From Brenneria goodwinii (GTDB lineage: Bacteria > Pseudomonadota > Gammaproteobacteria > Enterobacterales > Enterobacteriaceae), in the NCBI RefSeq assembly GCF_002291445.1, contig NZ_CP014137.1:3348001-3412000 (forward strand): a DNA stretch of 64,000 nt, read 5' to 3'. Within the stretch, counting starts at the first letter, position 1. Each line of letters opens with the position of its first letter. Made by a program: the position numbers and the translations under genes. The notes under the pieces are model-generated. The model was given only the letters and a program-made list of their open reading frames with translations. It was not told where the DNA came from and ran no database searches. Shown here piece after piece: positions 1 to 8,770 of the stretch.

Positions 1-160
1 TAATACAAATAACCCTCAAATATCTGATAATCGCCGTGTTAAATCCAACACGACAAACGCACATATGAAGTACTTATGACATAAACCATCATTTTTAGTT
101 GAAACTTAAACATTAAAATGTTGTACTCGGCAACATGTCATCTCATAGAGAGCCGCGAGC
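1..160. other. Left-edge non-coding leader
   Basis: AT-rich sequence upstream of the kinase gene. It holds a short perfect inverted repeat, CGTGTT-AAATCC-AACACG (35-52), which could be an operator, for instance for the DeoR-type regulator encoded downstream. That role is inferred from position only. No convincing gene is seen; an overlapping frame opening at 118 is a shadow of the kinase gene. Confidence 0.4.
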
Positions 161-1153
161 ATGGTCTATCAAGAGGAATTTCTGCAACGATTGCAGTACC
201 TACTCGGCAAAGCGCTGCCACGCTGGGGGCTGAGCGCCGATTCCGAGCTGAAGCTGCTGACTATTTCAGAAAATGCGACTTATCTGGTCACCGATCCCGA
301 CCGTCAACGCCATCTGGTGATGCGCGTTCACCGTCCCGATTACACCACGCATGCGGAAATACGCTCGGAATTGGCATGGATAAAAGCACTACGCCAGTCG
401 GGCGCCGTACAGACCGCCGCCCCCGTGCCGATGGCGGACGGCGAACTGGTTGGCGTTATCCAGGACGGCGCACACATTCGCCATGTCGTTGCTTTTGAAT
501 TCGTGCCGGGCAGAGAGCCTGAAGCCGCCGACAATCTGGAAGATTGGTATCAGGAGCTGGGTACGATCACCGGGCGCCTGCACAGCCACAGCAAATCATG
601 GCGAAAACCCGCCGGGTTCACCCGCAAGATCTGGGATTACGCCACGATATTGGGTGAACGAGCCTATTGGGGGAACTGGCGTCATGCGCAAGGGCTGACG
701 CCGGACGGCTTGGCCATCCTCGAACGAACCGCGGCATTGCTCAAAAAACAGACCGATAACTTTGGCTCGGATCCGCAGCGCTTCGGCTTAATACACTGCG
801 ATATGCGTCTGGCCAACCTGCTGGTGAACGAAGAGAAAATGACCGTCATCGATTTCGATGACTGCGGCATTTGCTGGTACGCCTATGACTTCGCCGCCTC
901 GGTAAGTTTTATGGAACATGACCCGCGTATCGATTCCTTTCTGCACGCCTGGCTTACCGGTTACCGTAGCGTCGCCCCTTTTTCCGAGGAAGAGGAAAAA
1001 GCCATCCCGATGTTTTTGATGTTGCGACGCATGCAGTTAACCGCCTGGGTCGCCAGCCACGCCGAAACACCAACCGCGCAAAGTATGGGGACGGATTACA
1101 CCCTGGGTACATTAGCGCTTGCCGAAAACTATCTGAGCCGACACAAGAAGTGA
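161..1153 (+). CDS. APH-fold small-molecule kinase (homoserine/hydroxylysine kinase-like)
   Basis: A 330-residue cytosolic kinase of the aminoglycoside phosphotransferase (APH) fold. The catalytic loop reads LIHCDMRLANLL, with H212, D214 and N219 in the HxDxxxxN pattern. The metal-binding DFD follows at D231-D233 in VIDFDDCG. The N-lobe has a beta-strand pattern ending in LVMRVHRP, where an ATP-binding lysine is replaced by an RVHR context typical of SrkA/ThrB2-like members. The stop overlaps the GTG start of the aminotransferase gene, so the two are translationally coupled. Such kinase/class III aminotransferase pairs are known in which the kinase phosphorylates an amino alcohol or hydroxy-amino acid and the PLP enzyme eliminates phosphate (5-phosphohydroxylysine or phosphoethanolamine phospho-lyases). 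Substrate assignment here is inference. Antibiotic resistance is unlikely from this context. Confidence 0.8.
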   Translation: MVYQEEFLQRLQYLLGKALPRWGLSADSELKLLTISENATYLVTDPDRQRHLVMRVHRPDYTTHAEIRSELAWIKALRQSGAVQTAAPVPMADGELVGVIQDGAHIRHVVAFEFVPGREPEAADNLEDWYQELGTITGRLHSHSKSWRKPAGFTRKIWDYATILGERAYWGNWRHAQGLTPDGLAILERTAALLKKQTDNFGSDPQRFGLIHCDMRLANLLVNEEKMTVIDFDDCGICWYAYDFAASVSFMEHDPRIDSFLHAWLTGYRSVAPFSEEEEKAIPMFLMLRRMQLTAWVASHAETPTAQSMGTDYTLGTLALAENYLSRHKK

Positions 1154-2502
1154 ATATGATGAAAGGAACAAAACCGATCCTTGAATTAAACCGATTTGCC
1201 GTCAATGAGACACAGCCGCTGAATAGCCGTTTGGCCGGGCTAATCGACCACCGCCACCAGACACAGGGAAAATCCTCGGTTCTGTTTTACCAGCAACCTT
1301 TAGAGATGGTGCGCGCCAGCGGCGCGTGGATGTATGACGCCGCCGGGAAAGCCTATCTGGATATGTATAACAACGTGCCTTCCGTCGGCCATTGTCATCC
1401 GCGGGTGGTCAGCGCGATGAGTCAGCAGGCGGCCTTGCTCAATACCAACAGCCGCTACCTCTATCCGATTTTGGATCAGTATGCCGAAGCGTTGCTCGCC
1501 ACCTTCCCTCCCCGGCTGTCGAACGCGGTATTTACCTGCACCGGTAGCGAAAGCAACGACATTGCGCTGCGTATTGCCAAAACCAACACCGGCAAAAGCG
1601 GTTTTATCGTGACCGAAGGCGCCTATCATGGCAATACCTCCGCGGTAATGGAGGTATCGCCATCCGCTTATCGCCACCATCGGGTGCCCGCCCATGTCCG
1701 CACCGTACCCGCGCCGGATGCCTTTCATCTTGCGCCGGGCCAGCGGGTCGCCGATGTGTTTGCCGCCCATGTGGAAGCCGCCATACGGGATCTCAATGAA
1801 CACGGGATCGGTTTTGCCGGTCTGTTGGTGGACACCATTTTCTCCAGCGACGGCGTCTTTGCCGAACCCGCGGGTTTCTTGCGCAAAACGGTCGATCTGG
1901 TGCATAACGCCGGCGGGCTGTTTATCGCCGATGAAGTTCAGCCGGGGTTCGGCCGGACAGGATCAGGCTTTTGGTGTTTTGCCCGCCACCATATCGAGCC
2001 GGATATCGTGACGCTGGGAAAACCGATGGGTAACGGCTTCCCGATGTCCGCGGTCATCACCCGCCCCGAACTACTGGAAAACTTTTGCCGGGAAACAGAC
2101 TATTTCAACACCTTCGGCGGCAATCCGGTGGCGGCCGCAACCGGCATGGCGGTATTGCAGGTGATTGAAGAAGAGCAACTGATTGAAAATGCCGATCGAA
2201 GCGGCGCTTACCTGCGCGCGGGATTAAACGATCTGGCTGAGCGGTATCCCATTATTGGCGATATCCGCGGCGCGGGCCTATTCAATGCGGTAGAGTTTAT
2301 TCATCCTGACAGCCGCGATGCCAATACCGCGGCCGCGACCTATGTGATTAATGCGCTGAAAGAAGAGTGCATATTGATCGGCGCGGCCGGGATATTCGGC
2401 AACAGTCTAAAAATCAGACCGCCGCTGTGTTTCAGTCAACAAAATGCGGATTATTTCCTGGATAAACTGGGAAAAGTCCTTAGCGATCGCGCACAGAAAT
2501 AA
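1150..2502 (+). CDS. Class III PLP aminotransferase / phospho-lyase-like enzyme
   Basis: A fold-type I PLP enzyme of the class III aminotransferase family, 450 residues from the GTG at 1150; ATG codons at 1156 and 1159 are alternatives. The region MYNNVPSVGHCHPRV is typical of the N-terminal substrate loop, FTCTGSESNDIALRIA binds the PLP phosphate, FIADEVQPGFGRTG carries the PLP-ring aspartate, and TLGKPMGNGFPMSAV contains the Schiff-base lysine (K291). The gene overlaps the kinase gene by four bases (GTGA). The VxHCHPRV loop and the kinase partner resemble the AGXT2L/phospho-lyase branch rather than ornithine or GABA aminotransferases, so the pair may act as phosphorylation followed by elimination. 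That role is inferred; a plain omega-transaminase remains possible. Confidence 0.78.
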   Translation: MNMMKGTKPILELNRFAVNETQPLNSRLAGLIDHRHQTQGKSSVLFYQQPLEMVRASGAWMYDAAGKAYLDMYNNVPSVGHCHPRVVSAMSQQAALLNTNSRYLYPILDQYAEALLATFPPRLSNAVFTCTGSESNDIALRIAKTNTGKSGFIVTEGAYHGNTSAVMEVSPSAYRHHRVPAHVRTVPAPDAFHLAPGQRVADVFAAHVEAAIRDLNEHGIGFAGLLVDTIFSSDGVFAEPAGFLRKTVDLVHNAGGLFIADEVQPGFGRTGSGFWCFARHHIEPDIVTLGKPMGNGFPMSAVITRPELLENFCRETDYFNTFGGNPVAAATGMAVLQVIEEEQLIENADRSGAYLRAGLNDLAERYPIIGDIRGAGLFNAVEFIHPDSRDANTAAATYVINALKEECILIGAAGIFGNSLKIRPPLCFSQQNADYFLDKLGKVLSDRAQK

Positions 2503-2542
2503 TATATTTTCCAGCTTCTCCTTTTTTCCGAGTAGTCATCAT

Positions 2543-3307
2543 ATGTCGAAAGCCAAGCAACTACGCCAGGCTAAAATACTGGCCGAAATCAATGAATCCC
2601 CCAGCCTGCGTATCGCTGAACTGGCCAAGCGCCATAAAGTATCGACGGAAACGATTCGTCGGGATCTTGATGAACTGACTAACAGCGGCCACCTAAACCG
2701 CACCTATGGCGGCGCGGTTCGGGCCGAAAGCAGCGAACCCTCGGTGACCGAGCGCCACCGCCTGTTTGTCGCCGAACGGGAACGGATCGCCAAAGAAACC
2801 ATGAGTCATATCAAAACCGGCCGGATTTTTATGATTGGCTCCGGCGCCACTACGCTGCACGTTGCGCGCAGAATGGCTATCGATATGAAGAATATTACCG
2901 TTATCACCCACTCCTTCGGCGTGGCGACCGTCTTATCCATTAATCCGTCAATCCGGGTTATCGTCATTCCCGGCGAGTATGAACCGACGGAAGGTTCCGT
3001 TATCGGCGCGCTGGCGGTGAGTTTTCTCAATCAATATTTCGTGGATTACGCCATTCTGGGCGCCAGCGGCATTTCCGCCGAAGGGCCAAGCGACGCACTA
3101 ATTGATTTTGGCGCGGTGTATAGCGCAATGGCGAACCGGGCGAGCGAGACGCTGATCGTCGCGGATCATTCCAAATTCGGCATGACCTATCCCGCACGCT
3201 ATACGTCGTGGCGCCAGGTCAACAAACTGATTACCGACCAACAACCTCTCGATTCGCTGCGCGATGCCTTGCAGAAAAGCCACGTGGACGTGTACATCAC
3301 GACTTAA
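2543..3307 (+). CDS. DeoR-family transcriptional regulator
   Basis: A sugar-operon type repressor of about 254 residues. The N-terminal DeoR winged helix-turn-helix contains VSTETIRRDLDELTNSGHL, followed by RTYGGAV. The C-terminal part is the DeoRC effector domain, with IGSGATTLHVAR and LIVADHSKFG, which in this family bind a phosphorylated metabolite. The frame opens at 2444 inside the aminotransferase gene, but the ATG at 2543 gives the canonical start MSKAKQLRQAKIL. It lies 40 bases after the aminotransferase stop on the same strand and probably regulates the kinase-aminotransferase unit. A phosphorylated product of the kinase would be a plausible inducer (inference). Confidence 0.85.
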   Translation: MSKAKQLRQAKILAEINESPSLRIAELAKRHKVSTETIRRDLDELTNSGHLNRTYGGAVRAESSEPSVTERHRLFVAERERIAKETMSHIKTGRIFMIGSGATTLHVARRMAIDMKNITVITHSFGVATVLSINPSIRVIVIPGEYEPTEGSVIGALAVSFLNQYFVDYAILGASGISAEGPSDALIDFGAVYSAMANRASETLIVADHSKFGMTYPARYTSWRQVNKLITDQQPLDSLRDALQKSHVDVYITT

Positions 3308-3426
3308 ACGGCACCCGGTCTTTTCCCCTTCATTCCGGCGCCGCCGGAGAGTTAGGGTCTTACCCGCTTGCGGCTTCACCGCCAGACGCAACCCGCCCAG
3401 AGCATAACCGCCAGGGCGGTCCGTGG

Positions 3427-4932
3427 TTAAGCCGCTAACGCACGCAATACCGATTCAAGTTCCGCCCTGGCGCGTTCGCGTCCGGACGCCAGCCCGGCCC
3501 ATTGCCGACGATCATCGGCTAGCTGCCGTTGGGCCATGCCGAGAGAGACGCGCAGGCTATCCGGCGCGGTGCCGCCGAACGAAACCTTACCTAACACCGA
3601 CTGAGTGGGATCCAACGCCCGGGCGACGAAAGCGTCATCAACATCCAGCGTATGCCCCAAAATAGACAACGTCGCCTGGTTAAGCAGCGCGGCATCGATT
3701 TCACTGGCGTTTTTACCCGCATCCAGCGCTAAACGGACCACCAGACCAACCACATGGTGGGCCTCACGGAATGAAAGCCCCTGATGCTTAACCAGTTCAT
3801 CCGCCAGCTCCGTTGCCGTACTGAAATTACTGTAACAGCGCCGCAGCATCAGTTCCGGCCGAGGCTCCACCGTGGCGATCACCTGCTTAAACAGTTGCAG
3901 ATCCTGGGCGACCCTGACCAGCGTCGGCCACACATCCGTTAGTCCTTCGCGGATCGCATCCAGAGAAACCGTAAAGTTCGTGGAGCGCACGGCGCTCAGC
4001 GCCCCGGTCAACGCGCCGAGGATGCGCGCGGATTCAGCGCGCAAAAACTCCAGCGCAAAGGGGTTTTTCTTCTGCGGCATAATGCTGGATGTGCCGGCAA
4101 CGCTGTCGGGGAAACCGATAATGGAAAATTCATCGCTGGTAAACGTATGAAAATCCTGAGCGACCCGATTCCAGGTCACCGCCAGTTGGGTGGCCGCATA
4201 TAACAGTTCGGTCGCAAAATCCCGCGACGCCACGGTATCAAGGCCGTTGCGGGTGACATCGTCAAAACCCAGCAGCGCCGCGCTACGGTTGCGATCGATG
4301 GCAAAGCTGCTGCCCGCCAGCGCGGCCACCCCAAGACTCCCCTGGACGATACGCGGATAACATTCGGCCAGCCGCCGATAGTCCCGGCTGAGTGATTCGG
4401 CGTAACCGGCGAGCAGATAACCGAAAGTAATCGGCTGAGCGGGCTGGAGATGGGTATAGCCCGGCATGACGACATCGGCGTAACGTTCGGCCTGCGCCAG
4501 GCAGACGTCGCGCGCATCATTCAGCGCCGACATAATCGTCAGCGCATAGCGGGCCGCGCGTAAACGATCCAGCGTGGCGCCTATATCATTGCGGCTGCGC
4601 GCGACATGAAGAAAACCAGCCTCATGCACGCCGACGGCTCGCCCCAGACGGAGTTCAAAAGCGAAATAGGCATCTTCCGTGCGGGAATCGATCGTTGCCG
4701 GATCTTCCACGCCTTCCGCCGCCATGTTGATCAATGCGCCAGCCAGCAATTTCGCCCGCTCGTCGGTCATCAGGCCATTTTCTTGCAACATCACCAGATG
4801 CGCCGCGTTTACCGCCAGCATGTCATGGAAATCTGCCGGATCGGTATTGTTCAGCAATGGCCGGTAGATAAATTGCTGAATTTCCTGAATAGGATCCTGC
4901 GCTAAACGTGCGCCTATTTTTTCTGTGGACAT
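3427..4932 (-). CDS. Argininosuccinate lyase family enzyme (ArgH paralogue)
   Basis: A 501-residue member of the fumarase/aspartase superfamily, closest in motifs to argininosuccinate lyase. It has ARSRNDIGATLDRLRAARYA (ArgH has SRNDQ at this site), PGYTHLQPAQPITFGYLL, and the superfamily signature GTSSIMPQKKNP near residues 280-290, with the catalytic serine loop. It is longer than the usual 457-residue ArgH, and the Q of SRNDQ is replaced by I, which suggests a different substrate. No other arginine-biosynthesis gene is present. It converges on the DeoR gene with 119 bases between them and may belong to the same catabolic locus. Candidate reactions are elimination of fumarate or a similar acid from an amino-acid conjugate. 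Not enough is visible to name the substrate. Confidence 0.75.
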   Translation of the reverse strand: MSTEKIGARLAQDPIQEIQQFIYRPLLNNTDPADFHDMLAVNAAHLVMLQENGLMTDERAKLLAGALINMAAEGVEDPATIDSRTEDAYFAFELRLGRAVGVHEAGFLHVARSRNDIGATLDRLRAARYALTIMSALNDARDVCLAQAERYADVVMPGYTHLQPAQPITFGYLLAGYAESLSRDYRRLAECYPRIVQGSLGVAALAGSSFAIDRNRSAALLGFDDVTRNGLDTVASRDFATELLYAATQLAVTWNRVAQDFHTFTSDEFSIIGFPDSVAGTSSIMPQKKNPFALEFLRAESARILGALTGALSAVRSTNFTVSLDAIREGLTDVWPTLVRVAQDLQLFKQVIATVEPRPELMLRRCYSNFSTATELADELVKHQGLSFREAHHVVGLVVRLALDAGKNASEIDAALLNQATLSILGHTLDVDDAFVARALDPTQSVLGKVSFGGTAPDSLRVSLGMAQRQLADDRRQWAGLASGRERARAELESVLRALAA

Positions 4933-5615
4933 GACGAAGATTTCCTTTTAATAACCGTTGATTACCCCGCGCAACGCGGTAAAAAACACAGCGCCTGGGC
5001 AAATGCGTTACTGCCTGTTGCAGGTTGTTAACGTGATTATGTTGTCGGCCCGGCACTTTTGTCTTGACCCATACCTACGATTTTTTGACTTATAAAGACA
5101 CTCGGCGGGGAAAGGGTTTATCGCGGAGCCAAACACCGGCTTCATATCCCCTTTCTTAGGGCGTGATAGCGGCACATGACGCAAATTATTGAGGGTCTAC
5201 ATGCGGAATTATTTTTCTGTCGTTGATTAATAAAACCGCGGCAATGCGTGAAATAAGACAATATATTCCCGTTTATTCTTCTGTTCCTCAAAAAAAATAA
5301 AATTTCGAACATAAAAAACACCAGGTTAACAACACGCTATCAAATACATTCAAATATTAAATTACATTCAACAAATAAAAAAACAATAAAGTTCGGCAAC
5401 GACATTCCGATAAACCATCACGCAATTCATTTAAATATGCATGATAAGTCGCCATAATCCAAAAACAGGACATGCATAAAATTGCTTATATATTTGTTTT
5501 TTAATTTTAAAAAAAGGAATGTAACTAAATAAACAGGCGGTTGTAATAAAAATATAACTTTATATTTCAGTTCTTTTTAAGAAAAAATTAGTTAATTTAA
5601 TTCATGGAGATACAT
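4933..5615. other. AT-rich divergent intergenic region
   Basis: About 680 bases separate the divergent lyase and chemoreceptor genes. The sequence is strongly AT-rich, particularly 5270-5600. Apart from the sigma-28 type promoter listed separately, no gene, terminator or clear operator is recognised. The promoter of the lyase gene should lie within 4933-5150. Confidence 0.5.
5387..5413 (+). promoter_or_regulatory. Sigma-28 (FliA) type promoter for the chemoreceptor
   Basis: TAAA (5387-5390), 15 bases, then TCCGATAA (5406-5413) matches the FliA consensus TAAA-N15-GCCGATAA at 11 of 12 positions. It would start transcription near 5424, giving an AT-rich leader of about 190 bases before the chemoreceptor start. 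Assignment rests on the consensus match and on the gene being a chemotaxis receptor. Confidence 0.65.
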
Positions 5616-7271
5616 ATGAAACTGGCAGATTGGCGGATAGGATATCGCTTGGGATTGGGATTTTCTTTTCTTATATTTATGGTGTTAGCCATCGGCGCTA
5701 TCGCTGTAATCAACCTTTCCGATTTTAATAAAAAGATCGATTCCATTGTCTCGGATACTTACCCCGTTACGGTAGAAGGCAATACGCTGATCAGTACGAT
5801 TAACGATGCGTTATTGATCTATGAACAACTGTTTATTTTTAATACGCCAGAAGAACTAGATGCCGGTTTTACCGCTATCCAGGGATATATTTCGAAAATA
5901 GGTCCATTATTAAAAGGCCTGCAAGAAGTCGCGAACGATAGCGAATCGCAGCGCATCATAGAAGACATCACCAAGGTTCGGGGGGAATTTCTGACCACCA
6001 GCCAAAAATTTATAAAAATGATTAAGGCGAACGATCGCGACGGCGCCATCAACGAATATCTAACGGTCACCCGCTATGTACAGGCGCGCTATAAAAGCAA
6101 AGTCGCCGAGTTTGTGGACTATCAGAACAGCAAGATGATCAAAGCCAGAGATTCCGTCACGCAGAGCTATAACAACGTGCTGATTTTCCTGGCATCGTCC
6201 ATTTTGCTAAGCATTATTCTGGGCGCCGCCATCGCGTGGCTAATCACCCGTAGCGTGACCCGCCCGCTGAAAGAAGCGCTAGACGTGGCGGAAAATGTGG
6301 CCCAGGGCGATTTGACTACGCAGGTCAGGACGTTTCATCGGGACGAAACCGGCCAACTGCTGGCCTCTCTGCACAAGATGAACACCAATCTTAAGCAAAT
6401 CGTCACTCAGGTGCGTGGCGGCGCGGAAGCCATCACCACCGCGGCCACCCAGATCGCCGCAGGCAACCAGGATCTCTCCTCGCGCACCGAAGAACAGGCC
6501 AGTTCACTGGAAGAAACCGCCGCTTCGATGGAACAGCTTACGTCGACCATCAGAAATACCACCGATAATACGTTCCAGGCGACGGAATTATCCGCCGGCG
6601 CCTCCCTTACGGTGGAGAAAAGCGGAGAGATGATGACCGCCGTCAAGCGGGAAATGCGCGAAATCAGCGACTCGTCGCAACGCATGTCGGACATCATCAA
6701 CGTGATCGACAGCATCGCCTTCCAAACCAATATCCTGGCGCTGAACGCGGCGGTGGAAGCGGCGCGCGCCGGAGAACAAGGGCGCGGTTTCGCCGTTGTG
6801 GCCAGCGAAGTACGCTCTCTGGCGCAGCGCAGCGCGACATCGGCAAAAGAGATCAAAGAGTTGATTGCCGCCGCCGCCCAGAAAATCCAAAACGGCATGA
6901 CGCTGGTGGAAAGTACCAGCACCACCATGACGTCTCTGGTTTCGGATGTACAAAGCGTCAACAATATTATCGGCGAAATCGCCCAGGCCAGCCGGGAACA
7001 GAGCGACGGCGTCAATCAGATCAATATCGCCGTCGGGCAGATCGACACCACAACCCAGCAGAACGCGGCGCTGGTGGAACAATCCGCCACGGCCGCGCGC
7101 TCGATGCAGGATCAGGCTTACTCGCTGATGCAGATGGTCAGCGTATTCAAGCTTGACGCCACGACAACCTGGCGGGATAACGCGACCAAAGCGCTGCCGC
7201 CGGCGGGAAACGACGCCGATACCCACAAACAAAAAACCGGAGAGATGCAGGAAGGGTGGGCGTCATTTTAA
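5616..7271 (+). CDS. Methyl-accepting chemotaxis protein
   Basis: A transmembrane chemoreceptor of 551 residues. TM1 lies near residues 10-31, a four-helix-bundle periplasmic ligand domain follows to about 185, TM2 spans about 186-208, then HAMP and a long cytoplasmic signalling hairpin whose tip reads LNAAVEAARAGEQGRGFAVV. The C-terminus ends EGWASF, matching the x-W-x-x-F pattern of pentapeptides that tether CheR and CheB. The ATG at 5616 is chosen over 5604 because it follows GGAG at the right distance and gives the typical MKLADWRIGYRLGLGF start. It is monocistronic, preceded by a sigma-28 type promoter and followed by a strong hairpin. The ligand cannot be deduced. Confidence 0.92.
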   Translation: MKLADWRIGYRLGLGFSFLIFMVLAIGAIAVINLSDFNKKIDSIVSDTYPVTVEGNTLISTINDALLIYEQLFIFNTPEELDAGFTAIQGYISKIGPLLKGLQEVANDSESQRIIEDITKVRGEFLTTSQKFIKMIKANDRDGAINEYLTVTRYVQARYKSKVAEFVDYQNSKMIKARDSVTQSYNNVLIFLASSILLSIILGAAIAWLITRSVTRPLKEALDVAENVAQGDLTTQVRTFHRDETGQLLASLHKMNTNLKQIVTQVRGGAEAITTAATQIAAGNQDLSSRTEEQASSLEETAASMEQLTSTIRNTTDNTFQATELSAGASLTVEKSGEMMTAVKREMREISDSSQRMSDIINVIDSIAFQTNILALNAAVEAARAGEQGRGFAVVASEVRSLAQRSATSAKEIKELIAAAAQKIQNGMTLVESTSTTMTSLVSDVQSVNNIIGEIAQASREQSDGVNQINIAVGQIDTTTQQNAALVEQSATAARSMQDQAYSLMQMVSVFKLDATTTWRDNATKALPPAGNDADTHKQKTGEMQEGWASF

Positions 7272-7342
7272 ATAACGGCGCCAACCGACCGGTTTACCGC
7301 AGGCTGCGGACGCGCCTTGGCTGACGTCCGCCGTCCTTGGTT

Positions 7343-7370
7343 AAAGGCGATCGCACAAACGATCGCCTTT
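7343..7370 (+). terminator. Hairpin terminator after the chemoreceptor gene
   Basis: AAAGGCGATCG (7343-7353) and CGATCGCCTTT (7360-7370) form a perfect 11-bp stem with a six-base loop, ending in TTT. It lies 72 bases after the stop codon. Confidence 0.8.
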
Positions 7371-7503
7371 ATCCGGCTCTCCCGCCGCGGATCGCCCGGC
7401 CCTGTCTAATTGTCAAAAAAAAGTGTGATTAGTTACACATGTTAATTCCCTCTAAGACCGTTCTGAACATATAATGCGCATCCGGTCCATTGACCCAGGA
7501 CAA

Positions 7504-7525
7504 ACCAGAATTCATTTTTTCTGGT
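7504..7525. promoter_or_regulatory. Palindrome in the ldtB leader
   Basis: ACCAGAA and TTCTGGT are perfect inverted repeats separated by eight bases, 26 bases before the ldtB start. The position suits an operator or a leader hairpin. No regulator is recognised from the sequence. Confidence 0.35.
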
Positions 7526-7550
7526 ATGGCATTTACCTCTCAATAAAGAT

Positions 7551-8693
7551 ATGAACATGAGTATTCGCGCGATCCTAACTCTGGTTGTGGCTGCTGCGGC
7601 GTTCAGCCAGGCCGCCTTTGCCGTTGTTTACCCCCTGCCGGCGGCCAATAGCCGACTGGTAGGCGAAAATCTGGAAATCACGGTTCCTTCGGACAGCACG
7701 CTGCCGTTGGAACATTTTGCCGCCCAGTTCCAGATGGGGCTGAGCAATATGATGGAAGCCAACCCAGGCATTGATGCTTATCTGCCTACGCCGGGCAGCA
7801 CCATGCTCATCCCTCATCAGCTGATTTTGCCGGACGCGCCGCGCGAAGGCATTGTGATCAACAGCGCGGAAATGCGTCTGTATTACTATCCGAAAGGCAG
7901 CAAAACCGTGGTGGTGTTGCCTATCGGTATTGGTGAGTTAGGTAAGGATACGCCGATTAACTGGGTCACTTCGGTGCAGCGTAAGAAGGCCGGCCCGACC
8001 TGGACGCCGACCGCCGCCATGCATGCCGAATACGCCGCCCGCGGCGAGACATTGCTCAAAGTATTCCCGGCAGGGCCGGATAACCCGATGGGGCTTTACG
8101 CCTTGTATATCGGCCGCCTGTACGCCATTCACGGCACCAACGCCAATTTTGGCATCGGTTTGCGCGTCAGCCACGGCTGCGTGCGCTTGCGGGCGGACGA
8201 TATTAAATATCTGTTCGATCACGTGCCGGTGGGAACGCGCGTACAGTTTATCAACGAGCCGATAAAAGCGACGGTGGAACCAGACGGTTCCCGTTATGTG
8301 GAAGTACATCACCCGCTGTCGCGTACCGTAGAGGAGTTTAACTCCGATGCGCCGGCGCCGCTTACCATTAGCGCCAGCGTCAGCAAAGTGATCGCCGATG
8401 CCAGCATTAATCAAAGCGAGCTCGATAAAGCGCTTCAGGCCCGTTCCGGTATCCCAGCCAAAATTAACGGTCTGAACGAAGAGCAAGCCCCTCTGGCGGC
8501 GCCGGTTGAATCCGCCGATGCGCCCGCGGTTACGCCGGAAGCACAGCAGCAGGAAGATGCAGCCCCGCATAGCCCGGAGCAAGACAACGCGCTTCAGAAT
8601 GACCAGGATAACCCGAACCCGGCGCAAGAAAGCGCTGAGCCGGAAATGGATATGGATAACGCCGAGCCGGAATCCAACGCCAACCACTCTTAA
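7551..8693 (+). CDS. ldtB: L,D-transpeptidase LdtB (YbiS/ErfK family)
   Basis: A periplasmic cysteine transpeptidase that attaches Braun lipoprotein to meso-diaminopimelate of peptidoglycan. A signal peptide ends around AFSQAAFA (residues 17-24). A LysM-like segment with AAQFQMGLSNMMEANPG follows. The YkuD catalytic domain contains IHGTNANFGIGLRVSHGCVR with H201-region residues and catalytic C210. Stretches such as EMRLYYYPKGSKTVVVLPIGIG and GKDTPINW match E. coli YbiS closely and separate it from YcfS and YnhG. E. coli YbiS is 306 residues. This protein has 380, with an extra acidic, proline- and glutamine-rich tail of about 70 residues after residue 310. The gene is monocistronic and is followed by a hairpin. 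Confidence 0.92.
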   Translation: MNMSIRAILTLVVAAAAFSQAAFAVVYPLPAANSRLVGENLEITVPSDSTLPLEHFAAQFQMGLSNMMEANPGIDAYLPTPGSTMLIPHQLILPDAPREGIVINSAEMRLYYYPKGSKTVVVLPIGIGELGKDTPINWVTSVQRKKAGPTWTPTAAMHAEYAARGETLLKVFPAGPDNPMGLYALYIGRLYAIHGTNANFGIGLRVSHGCVRLRADDIKYLFDHVPVGTRVQFINEPIKATVEPDGSRYVEVHHPLSRTVEEFNSDAPAPLTISASVSKVIADASINQSELDKALQARSGIPAKINGLNEEQAPLAAPVESADAPAVTPEAQQQEDAAPHSPEQDNALQNDQDNPNPAQESAEPEMDMDNAEPESNANHS

Positions 8694-8710
8694 TCCGCCA
8701 TATCGGCAGG

Positions 8711-8730
8711 AAACGGGCTATGCCCGTTTT
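8711..8730 (+). terminator. Rho-independent terminator after ldtB
   Basis: AAACGGGC, a TAT loop and GCCCGTTT form a perfect 8-bp stem followed by TTCTTTC. It begins 18 bases after the ldtB stop. Confidence 0.85.
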
Positions 8731-8770
8731 CTTTCGCGCGGGGATGGCTATTAAAGCATTTTGCCGACAA

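Noticed and set aside
118..498. 126-codon plus-strand frame at the left edge
   Set aside because: It overlaps the kinase gene out of frame, is arginine-rich and has no family pattern. The kinase frame carries clear catalytic motifs.
161..1153. Aminoglycoside resistance gene
   Set aside because: The APH fold is shared by many metabolic kinases, and overlap with an aminotransferase gene points to metabolism.
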